Assembly (NCBI GenBank): GCA_907165275.2
Contig: OU015665.1
Span: 3,720,001 to 3,784,000, forward strand
Direction: 5' to 3'
Length of the DNA stretch: 64,000 bases
From: Zygaena filipendulae
Lineage: Eukaryota > Arthropoda > Insecta > Lepidoptera > Zygaenidae
Part shown: positions 55,578 to 64,000 of the stretch, one piece after another
How the letters are laid out: every line of letters starts with the position of its first letter
How positions within the stretch are numbered: the first letter of the stretch is position 1
The notes under the pieces: model-generated
Told to the model about the DNA's origin: nothing
What the model saw: the letters and a program-made list of their open reading frames with translations, nothing else
Database searches by the model: none
Program-made: the position numbers and the translations under genes

Positions 55578-58454
55578 AAAATTTATTTGCAAGTCAATGG
55601 TACAGTTTATTTTATCAATAATTAATTTTTAATGTATACCTACTTTTCTGCCAGTATCCCTGTGCTTAAACCTCGGTCTTATACGCAATTAAAATTTTAA
55701 TTAAGTACGGCTTTTACGCTCATTTCAACGTATCAAAACGTCAAAGTGTGGAATAACACTTCTTAATAAACCGCACCATATTTTATAAGGGAAAACAAAT
55801 CTAAGCAATCAATTAATCTACAAGTCATTAAGTTATTCTAAAAAAAACTGAAGAATAAAAGGCAAACTAAAATGACATTGCAGGTAATTGGTCCAAAAAT
55901 AATACAGCAACGACTGAAAATACTATTGTCATACAGCAACCATTTACCAGGCCTCTTAGAACCAAGCTTATAGAAGTTTCTTAGATGTTTTTAAAGCGCA
56001 TACCTTCATGATCCACTCACAAAAAACAGTTTTAGCCACCCATAAAAAGCCGACCACTGGCAGGGTGTAAGAAGTGAAACTAGTTTTCTTCATTTGTTTC
56101 AATTTTCGTGACGCTTTTATTTCTCAACACGGCAAATGGTACTGCTAGTATAATCAGTACTGTGGGTTATAAGGGTATAAGTACCTATAAAAGAACTTTA
56201 GCGGAATTAGAATAGAATAAAATATTTTTTATTGCGCAACAGACACAAGGTTTACAAACAAAATAACAAAATCACAAATAAATTCATTGCAAACTAAACT
56301 TAAAAAAAAATATTGGTTGGCTGGTTTTGGTCGTGGTGTGTCTCTGCTGCTGCAAATGGCAGCGAATTACGAATACAAAAAATGCATCTTAATGCAAGAT
56401 ACATTTATAAAAAAGTGGATTTCAAAATATTTTCTAATGTGCAAGTGCCTTAGTTTAAAACAAAAAGGGGCGAGTGCTTGATCTTTGTTTAGAAGAATCT
56501 ACATTTACCTATGTTACTAAGAACAGTTATTTTTGTTTGGTTGTTTTTCAAGAATATTGGTGGGATTCCGTCATGTCGAGTTACCGTAAAACATTGGTAT
56601 CACATGTATTTTTTCCTTTGTTTTAAAATGGTGCTGTTCAAATTACCAAGCTAGGCAATACTCTAAGAAATACGTAACATGAATAATAATCAAAAACTTT
56701 CCTCATAACTATATTTTACTTTATTTTAGTTTTTAATAAAATCTCTACAAGTCTAAACTGTTTTGGACATGTCACCTTGAAAATTTGAAATTCTTCTGTT
56801 TTATTCCTCTCTACATAATAACTTTACTGTACCTATTACCTATAATTTATTCAAAAGCAACAACAAAAAGTTCTATCGTTTTTAAAACGAAATGGTAAAT
56901 AATGGAATGATTTGAGATAAAACGTGAATGTTTTTGCAAACAGTACACCCATTAAGGTTAGTAAGGGGAACAAAAAGAAATTATACCTGTGAAATGAAAA
57001 GAACGGTATTTTAAACGCAATTCTTTTTCAAGACGTCATTGATCATTCTATTATACCTCCCTGGCGCTATTGTTTCCAGCCAGCATCTCTACGTGTCATA
57101 GGTAGACATACGAATAGATGTAGAGATGACCGATCTATATTACGAGTGTATGCGTCCTATCTGGTTTACTTGTTACCTAACGTTATGTGGTCATTGTGTA
57201 TAGCGAACAGAATTGACCGGAACCGAAGCCATTTCCCTCAGCTAAGCCAATTCAATTACTTAACCGATTCTGTGTGAAATTACTCACGTTTACCCAGACA
57301 GTTATAAATATCTGTGGTCAGACTTAAATTTATTGCTTGATTCAGATTTGAATTTTAACAAAGAGTCTGCAGTTCGACATGAATTTACAGATCCCAATGA
57401 TGAAAATTACTCCTTCAAACATTAGCTGTCTTCCAGTGAAATTCCCATCCCATCAATAAGCGGAACAGACCGACAGATAAAAGTTTCCTGATTTTTTTGT
57501 AAGTACCATAAATACTTTCAAATGCATTAAATAAATAACTATTATTTTGACACTTGAATTTTATTTATATTATGTAGGTATAGAGATATTCGTAACTTTT
57601 TTTCAGCGACCTAAGCCATTAAGCTTTTTAAGTGATATCTCCGTTCATCGGAATGAGATAAATGATAATTTTATTTACGACTGTTCGATTGTTAATATGA
57701 TAAAGTAATGTACAGTAAAATAGCCGAATTTTATTATGAAATCCGATCCAGGATCCATGTGTTTACTTTCATCCACCCCTCAGTGGCAGACAATGGTGAA
57801 TGTTGCCGATCGCGGTCCGCCAGTCGCACGGCATCCGCGGCACTGACATAGCGCTTTCGCCTCTATGACTGCTCGATAATTTCAAAATAGGAACGCTAGT
57901 TACCTACCGTATTGTTTGAATTTTAGAATTTGAATTTTAAAAAGTGTTGTAACTCTATGAACTAAAATTTATTATTACCTCAACTTCATAGTTTTTTATT
58001 TCATTTTAATAAAAATAAAGTAGAATTGGTTGAACAATAGACATGTGAAATTGAGTGTTTGTAAATAAATTGGTGTTTATTATTTTAATTTTATGTAGAT
58101 ATTTATTTAGGATAGCATAAAAAAAAAATATTAAGTGTAAATTGAATAATCGTTCCGTAAAAGTTATATCTTAGTAATTTATTAATCTTTTATTTGATAA
58201 GTGACATTGTCAAAATTTACTGTGGCAAGACAGAGTGCCCGAGGACATTAAAAAAAATTTACTCAAAAATTGGTATAATTGGCTTAAAGTTGATTAACTG
58301 ATACCAAACTTCAAGAAAAATCCAGTTAAAAGGTATTTATACATTTCCATATTTTAAGTATTTGGTTGTTTAAGAATAAAATGAAACTGAATATTCTCGC
58401 ATTAAGTAGCCTACCTACTCGTACATAAGGGATATGTATAGCTTTATGTTCAGA
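55578..58454. other. No gene recognised; one GC-rich islet
   Basis: No frame or repeat is supported, apart from a worn LINE-tail-like piece at about 56214-56265 (ttttttattgcgcaacagac). A short GC-rich islet at 57800-57865 (tgttgccgatcgcggtccgc, cagtcgcacggcatccgcgg) could be a promoter or exon remnant, but nothing confirms it. Confidence 0.45.
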
Positions 58455-58570
58455 TGTAGGGGATGATCTCTGGAACTATTGAAACTTTTTCACAGACAGG
58501 AAGCACTTATCCCTAAATGATTTAGGATACTTTTCACTAAATAAGAAAAGTTCCCGAGGGACAGTACTGA
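58455..58570 (-). mobile_element. Possible worn Helitron-like piece
   Basis: gatgatctctggaactattg, cacagacaggaagcacttat and gttcccgagggac echo the interior in the plus direction. Strand and ends are uncertain. Confidence 0.3.
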
Positions 58571-58945
58571 TGGGACAGCTTAAATTGACGTGGATCAAAC
58601 CGTTTATAAATTTAATACCCATGGTATTTTTCCGTTTCGCACCGTTTTTTTTAATTGAAAATGCTAAATTCACGAAGCATCTACTTTTCATAAATCCGCA
58701 ATTGGAACTCAAATTTGAAAAATTCAGTTTTTTTTTTGTTTTACCTACTACTTAACAAAGTTTTACTCACTAGGTTTTACTGAAAAAAATCAAAATGACA
58801 AAATAAATGTGAAGCGTTTATCGTAGATCTGCGTTCTGAGATTGGCAACTAGGAAATTGCATTTTCTATTTTCCACATAACAATATAACGTAGGTACTAG
58901 ACTATTGGATTATTTAGCTTTGAATATTAGATACTTATTAAAAGA

Positions 58946-59065
58946 CTAGCTGATCCCCGCGGTTTCACCCGCGATAATTTCGAAGTTCCCGCGGAATTAT
59001 TCCATACAAACTTTCATCCCCTTGGTGGTTGAATTTTGGATATCATCATCATCATAATCCTTTCT
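58946..59065 (-). mobile_element. Helitron-like 3' part, third interior type
   Basis: CTAG at 58946-58949, hairpin gcggtttcacccgcg, then gaagttcccgcggaattatt and catacaaactttcatcccct as at 26602 and 41484. The rest is missing. Confidence 0.65.
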
Positions 59066-59477
59066 TACCGCTGACACAATTATTGTGATGTGAAAATATA
59101 GCTAGGTATATCATTTACTAAATATTCGTCGTTTAAGTTTAATATTAGGTAAATGAAGTCTCCAATTTATGAAAATTACTTACTTATAAGCAATCAGTGA
59201 TAAAAACCGAGGCCAGTGAATTTTTCTATCTACACTAGACGTGTTTTGTATACGCTCATAATTATTTATACAAAATTAACATCATATCCAAAATACAACT
59301 GTAAAATTGAGAGTAGACTTTTGTTATATAATAAAATTAATTTGCATAAATCTACTGAGAGTTGGAAATGAAACACGAAGTTCGAAACGGACCAAACATC
59401 GTATTGTTACGAACTGTCAGAATAATTTTCACAGCTGACCGGTAAATCTAAAACACAATTACAAGTTTAGACAATAC

Positions 59478-59783
59478 AATAGGGATGTTGACTACTATTG
59501 AAAATCAAAATTCTAATTAGTCCGTCAGTAAAAAAACAATAGACACGTATTTTTTGCTTTTTTAAATAAATTAAAATATACAGAGATAAAGCGCATTAAA
59601 GTTTAGGATGAGGAGGTCGTGACGTCACTAACCGCAAAACAAACTGTCAGAATAGTGACGTCACGCGAAATTTCAACATTTCGTTATTTTTTGATTACGT
59701 AAAAAAAGAAAAAATACGTGTCCAATATTTTTTTATAATCTACAAGACGGACAAAAAAATAAAAATTAGTCAACATGCCCATT
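59478..59783. mobile_element. CRE-containing MITE, copy 2
   Basis: It is nearly identical to 6980-7310 over most of its length, with deletions of about 10 and 15 bp. TGACGTCA is at 59620-59627 and 59656-59663. Termini match copy 1 (AATAGGGATGTTGACTA and the inverse of GTCAACATGCCCATT). Confidence 0.78.
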
Positions 59784-59850
59784 CATGACAACTTCAATAA
59801 GAACTAGGTTAATAACCAACTCTGTAGTTATTGAGATATAAAGTAGAACA

Positions 59851-60308
59851 GGGCTCTTATTCCCTATGACCTATGACATTCCTTGCCTTTAACGCGCGTC
59901 CCAAAAACACAACTCCAAACGCTCCAGGGCCCTTATTCACTATGACCAACAACATGTCTTGCCCATAACGCGCGTCCAAAAAACGTATTCCCAAACCTTC
60001 TAGATGTCCAAATATTAGAAATTACTAGTCTGTTTGCCAAAAGAAATGTTTAAATGAATTTTTTGGGAGTGAAACTTCTTTGATAACGAGGGAAAGACAA
60101 TTTTAGTAGTGCGTTATCTTAACGCGCCGTGTTATGGTCATAGTGAATAAGGGCCCTGGTGACCAAATTTTAGAAATTGATAGTATGCCATAAGACAAGC
60201 TGTAAATATATTATATCTGAGTAAAATTTCTTTGAGCACGATGGGAAAACAATTTTAGTGGCGTGTTATCTTAACGCGATGTGTTATGGCCATAGTGAAT
60301 AAGGGCCC
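59851..60308. mobile_element. GGGCCC-end MITE, outer copy
   Basis: Left end GGGCTCTTATTCCCTATGAC at 59851 and right end ATAGTGAATAAGGGCCC ending at 60308. The body (aacgcgcgtcccaaaaacac, gcgttatcttaacgcgatg) is split at about 59927 by a second member of the same family. Removing the insert leaves about 230 bp, the family length. Confidence 0.75.
59927..60156. mobile_element. GGGCCC-end MITE, inner intact copy
   Basis: GGGCCCTTATTCACTATGAC and its exact inverse bound a 230-bp non-coding unit. The terminal inverted repeats are perfect over 21 bp. Flanks (gctcca and tggtga) show no obvious direct duplication, so the superfamily is undetermined. Confidence 0.8.
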
Positions 60309-60426
60309 AGGGCAAGCATAGAAAAAAACTATACTTACAATGACTAACGAGCAAGAAAACAGGCAATTAATAAAAACAACATGGCATTCAGTCTTGTTAC
60401 TTGTTACCTATAATAAGGTAGGTACA

Positions 60427-60917
60427 ATCCCATCAAAAACATAAATGTGAAAGTGGAAGCCGAAGTTAGTGCTTAGTTGTCGACTTCGCCGACAAAAGAA
60501 TTGATATCTAAATAGGTGCCAAGTTCTGTAGATAATCCTGAAATATATTCAAAGGAGCATAGAACTTGGCTAGTTTTCACACACCAGTTATCTTATATTT
60601 GGCTAAAAACTATAGTATAAATATTTTTGATATTGGCTTGTTTTTACCAGCAAACTAAATATTGAAGGGGTGAGATCTATTGACCTTACAGTATAAAAAC
60701 AGTAATTTGCTCATAATAATATAAAAAAGATACATAATTTGACTAGCTAAAGATAACTTTAATGTGAAAACTAGCCGAGTTCTATGCTCCTTTGAATATA
60801 TTTCAGGATTATCTACAGAACTTGGCACCTATTTAGATATCAATTCTTTTGTCGGCGAAGTCGACAACTAAGCACTAACTTCGGCTTCCACTTTCACATT
60901 TATGTTTTTGATGGGAT
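60427..60917. mobile_element. 491-bp foldback with near-identical 155-bp arms
   Basis: The left arm 60427-60581 and right arm 60763-60917 are inverted copies matching at 154 of 155 positions (the one mismatch lies in aactTggctag versus aactCggctag). The 181-bp spacer is AT-rich and non-coding. It contains a further inner pair, agttatctt/aagataact. The ends read ATCCCATCAAAAACATAAAT. Such identity implies recent origin or ongoing arm conversion. A transcript would form a long double-stranded RNA. Confidence 0.85.
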
Positions 60918-61200
60918 ATCACTACTTTTTGTACAGAAATTACTAGTAGGTATTAGGTACTTGTTCATAATAAAATTAATACCAAATGGTCTCTGTTAAT
61001 CTATTGTATTTCAATCCGTTTACGGGGTAGTAAGTATCTACTGAAACTAATATGTTTGGATTTAAAACAAATCAAGGTTAAAACTATGTAAAGACACATA
61101 AACATATACATAAATATGTAAAGACCATAAAATCCAAAGACCGGCTGTCATCAATTTTGATTGATGATTCTTACATTACAGGCAGAATAAGTAAGGGTTC

Positions 61201-61274
61201 GTGTAATATTACACACAGTGCTGCTCGCCAGTTGTCAGCTTGAACTCGGCTTATCATGCTACAGCGTGTCTAGA
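61201..61274 (+). repeat. Repeat with terminal hairpin, copy 1
   Basis: gtgtaatattacacacagtg, ctgctcgccagttgtcagct and acagcgtgtctaga match two further copies at 61530-61650 and 63478-63776. Confidence 0.55.
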
Positions 61275-61529
61275 TTCAATAGATCAAATAATAAATAAAA
61301 CAAACACGAATAAAAATAGTTACATTTATAATTAAAACGTATTTTGCTTACATTTAAAGAAAACACCGCATGCAGTAAAATATTTTGGAGACATGACACT
61401 ACAACTCTTGTCGACAGACAGCACCTGTATAAACGATTATATTTTTTTTCCCTGATCCTGCATCGCTCCTATCGCGTGACGTACTAACGAGTGAAGAATC
61501 AGAGCTTCTATTTGAGAATACGTGATTCA

Positions 61530-61650
61530 TATTGACATGTTTATGTCAAATAGTTTTTGAATTATGACGGGGTCAAAAGTTACACACGGTGCTGCTCGCC
61601 AGTTCTGTTAGCCTGAACTTGGCTTGACACGCTACCGCGTGTCTAGATAT
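61530..61650 (+). repeat. Repeat with terminal hairpin, copy 2
   Basis: gacatgtttatgtcaaatag, ctgctcgccagttctgttag, then the hairpin GACACGC-tacc-GCGTGTC ending in tctagat. The hairpin at a constant 3' end suggests a Helitron- or Helentron-like terminus, but this is inference. Confidence 0.55.
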
Positions 61651-61849
61651 ATAGGTCACAATATTATTGTATATTAACAGAAATGGATAAATGAATCGGA
61701 AAAGAAAAACTTTTTACAGAAATTATTAGTAGGTACTTAAAATGGTTTTTGTCAATTTAGTTTATTTTTCTGCGTTTCCGTGGTAAAACTATCTTTTTTG
61801 TGTTTTCTGTATTTTTTGGACGTTTAAAATGTTTGAGTGAATTGCCCAT

Positions 61850-62200
61850 TCAGTATCCGGTTTTTTTTTTTTTTTTTACGCGTCTTCTGTTTATAGTTAA
61901 TTTGGCCAAGTCAGGGCAGTATAACGTGCGCAGGCGGTTGTACTCTACAATAGAGCTCTCTTGTGCCTTGATTTGACTTGGATCTAAATTGATAAGATGT
62001 ACTCCATCTAAGGTTTTAACTCTGGAAAGTCCAACGTAAATAATTTGGTGTAACGTAAAAGTGTCACCCACCAGTAATTCGATTGTACGACTCATTGTAC
62101 AATGTAGGTACCTACGTAGTAAATAATTAATATTTAAGACGATCAAGACGAAGACGACACTAAAAGAATACACTAGAAGACCCGGTGAACTTCGTATCAT
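61850..62200 (-). pseudogene. Pif1-like helicase C-terminal remnant
   Basis: The open frame of 116 codons carries, at residues 51-91 (genomic about 61926-62050), HQIIYVGLSRVKTLDGVHLI followed by NLDPSQIKAQESSIVEYNRL. This is the last conserved block of Pif1-type DNA helicases, as found in the Rep/Hel protein of Helitrons and Helentrons. The preceding 45 residues are hydrophobic and unrelated, so the frame is not a helicase start. All ATPase motifs are missing. On the minus strand the frame runs into an A run (T at 61861-61877 on plus), which could mean a retroposed fragment. It is a dead relic of the machinery that mobilises Helitron-like elements. Confidence 0.65.
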
Positions 62201-62475
62201 CTACAAGACAACCAAGTGACACAATTTTTTATTTCTAAAATGATAAAAGAGATCGGACTTCACTTCATCAATTCTTTTGCGACAAGTCAAAATCAAAGTC
62301 ATAGTCAAATCGTTTGATCAAATTTGGCCAATAATGTGTATCTTATTGACGTCAATAAAATTACAGTTATTATGACAGCAGTCAGCACCCATAAAATATC
62401 CACCCTTCACAGCTTCCTAGCGCTATGGCTAAGAGAAAAAGCTGCGCAACAAACTCCAGTAGCACGATATATTAC

Positions 62476-62656
62476 GTCACCATGCACATAAAGGAGCATA
62501 TTGAGGACCTAAGCCTCCTAGAAGTCGAAGTAGAATCGCAGCTATTGAAGCATCTTCCATAACTTTGCCTATATCGGCTAAATCTTGCACAGTGTACATG
62601 ACTGCAATTATACAGCTGCCTTTTAAATCCATGTTGCCATTCCAAGTAAGAAGAAT
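62476..62656 (-). pseudogene. Possible Copia-type gag fragment
   Basis: Minus-strand translation gives MYTVQDLADIGKVMEDASIA followed by AILLRLLGGLGPQYAPL, resembling the pattern ...L..LG..I.D..IAAILLRGLP..Y..L in gag proteins of Copia-type LTR retrotransposons (UBN2 domain). Stops lie on both sides. No LTR, protease or integrase is seen. Confidence 0.35.
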
Positions 62657-62761
62657 TGCTGGATTATGCCGTTAATGTAACGAGATTCTTCTGTACTGTC
62701 GCAGCCTGAAATTTTTGAGGAGGTCAAACATTTATTGCACAATACACAATTTCATTGCACA

Positions 62762-62850
62762 CTAGCTGTTGCCCGCTATTTTACCCGCGCTAATTTTCGA
62801 GTTTCCTTAGTAATTCCGGGATAAAAACCCCTACCCTACCCTACCCTATG
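62762..62850 (-). mobile_element. Helitron-like 3' part
   Basis: CTAG at 62762-62765, gttgcccgctattttacccg, gagtttccttagtaattccg, then a (CCCTA)n-like run at 62829-62848 in place of the usual gtaccctatg. Confidence 0.6.
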
Positions 62851-63477
62851 TCGCTCAGGAAACTCGCCTACATGTATATCTCTATATTGGAGTCAAAATT
62901 ATCTAGACAGTACCTGTACAGTTTCTGTTCGAGGATTATACGTCGCACTCGTAGGCGGACGAAAGAGCCAAATAACCGTCTCTATCCAGAAGAAGTTTTA
63001 TTCTTGAAAAAGAATTATTTATTCATCATTTTTACATACAGAACTTTCTTTGTCAAATGTGAATAATATGTAATGGATATTTCCGTGAACTGATGAAAAT
63101 ATTCACAGATATTCATAAATTATATACGTATTACGTCGTACGTAAAACAAACGCTGATTTACTTTTAACTTGAGAATAGCTAGTTTTATACGTATAAACC
63201 ATAGAAAAATTCGTGCTGATAACGAAAGTACTAATTGTCAATGTTTGACTCAGTTTAATGGAGTGACGTAAAATACATCATTAAGAATATTTAAAAATTC
63301 TGATTAGCCAGTTGCATACTACAATACTTAACTTTGTTATATTACCTTCTTGATTGGAAAAATCTAAAAACTTAAATTATTGATAATTATCAATTTTTTT
63401 TAAGTTTTTCCAGTTTTCAGATTTTTCCCTTTGTTTACGCCTGAAAGTCTACCTTGATGCCAAATATCAAGTTCCTA
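62851..63477. other. No gene recognised
   Basis: AT-rich DNA. The 72-codon frame at 62848-63066 overlaps the Helitron-like fragment and has no domain. Confidence 0.5.
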
Positions 63478-63776
63478 GGTCATCTGGAAGTCGGTTATAA
63501 TTTTGGTCTATAGGTCAGTCAGTGATAAAAATCACGATTTTTGAACGTTAATATCTAAAAGCCCGTATGAGTTGTGCTTATGAAATTTGGAGCACATGTT
63601 TATCTCGCGAGTCTTAATACATGAGCCAAATTTGACATGTTTATGTTAAATAGTTTTTGAATTATGGGGGGGTGAAAAGTGGCTCCAAATGGTTCGTGTA
63701 ATATTACACACGGTGCGGCTCGCCAGTTCTGTCAGTTTGAGAACTTCGGCTTGACACGCGCCCGCGTGTCTAGATA
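63478..63776 (+). repeat. Repeat with terminal hairpin, copy 3, longest
   Basis: It includes gtcatctggaagtcggttat, ggtcagtcagtgataaaaat, gacatgtttatgttaaatag, cggctcgccagttctgtcag and the hairpin GACACGC-gcc-cGCGTGTC ending in tctagata. Copies 1 and 2 are 5'-shortened versions. Confidence 0.55.
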
Positions 63777-63862
63777 CTATAACGAGTATAGGTACCTATA
63801 AGGTATGATTTCTCTTAATTATATAAATGAGAGACATCACAAGAATGTTTCACATGGATTTT

Positions 63863-64000
63863 CTTTATTTATTTATTTAAACTTTATGCTCATCATGGCA
63901 CAAAAGGCGGACTTGATGCCACCGTGGCATTCTCTGCCACTCAACCAGGTAGTACAGAGAGCTCACATAACTCTCATTTTATATTTAGATAAAAACTCAC
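63863..64000 (-). mobile_element. LINE 3' tail, continues past the window
   Basis: tttatttatttaaactttat, catcatggcacaaaaggcgg, tgatgccaccgtggcattct and ctgccactcaaccaggtagt are the longest example of this tail family here. The coding part, if any, lies beyond the right edge. Confidence 0.55.

Noticed and set aside
61850..62200. Host PIF1 helicase gene
   Set aside because: Only the last conserved block is present, preceded by unrelated hydrophobic sequence. Host PIF1 would need its ATPase motifs.
62829..62850. Telomere-like CCCTA run
   Set aside because: Insect telomeres are (CCTAA)n. This is a few CCCTA units within a Helitron-like fragment, where gtaccctatg is normal.

Overview
The window looks like non-genic, AT-rich nuclear DNA of a moth or butterfly (Lepidoptera). 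The main reason is that it is packed with a short repeat whose consensus I recognise as the miniature Helitron-like (Lep1-type) elements of Lepidoptera: a GC-rich hairpin, then a CTAG end, then an A/T flank. tRNA-derived SINE, Jockey/CR1-type LINE tails and several MITE families typical of Lepidoptera are also present. I find no complete conserved host gene. Nearly all short open frames are chance frames or fall inside repeats. The species cannot be named from the sequence.

Two complete-looking protein genes stand out, both of mobile elements. At 2538-5468 (minus) is an uninterrupted 976-residue endonuclease/reverse transcriptase of a non-LTR retrotransposon. It has a 21-nt A tail, and the element (about 2459-6243) appears to have landed inside a MITE whose ends lie at 2252 and 6268. 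At 22360-23670 (plus) is a two-exon tyrosine recombinase of Crypton type. Splicing a 114-bp intron joins two open frames into about 398 residues with an intact R...HxxR...W...Y catalytic set. It is followed directly by a poly(A) signal and two strong hairpins.

Other mobile DNA, left to right: a CRE-containing MITE family (6980, 40066, 59478); a MITE inside a Helitron-like copy (7596-7815); tandem Helitron-like arrays (9292-9930, 29490-29949, 43773-44417); a SINE (12404-12530); a frameshifted reverse transcriptase C-terminus (13553-13869); a 513-bp foldback (14304-14816); a hAT-type element with an exact 8-bp target duplication (39324-39798); a MITE nested in its own family (59851-60308); a 491-bp foldback whose 155-bp arms differ at one base (60427-60917); and at the right end a Pif1-like helicase C-terminal remnant with a possible Copia-type gag scrap.

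Possible host signals are few: a TATA-type promoter near 13007, an initiator-like TCAGTT at 24709, a palindromic RFX X-box at 26386, and a GC-rich coding-like exon near 30231-30348. The long remaining stretches (for example 16.7-19.5, 33-34, 45-46.4, 50.2-52.8 and 53.8-58.4 kb) show nothing I can name. They are most likely intergenic or intronic DNA.
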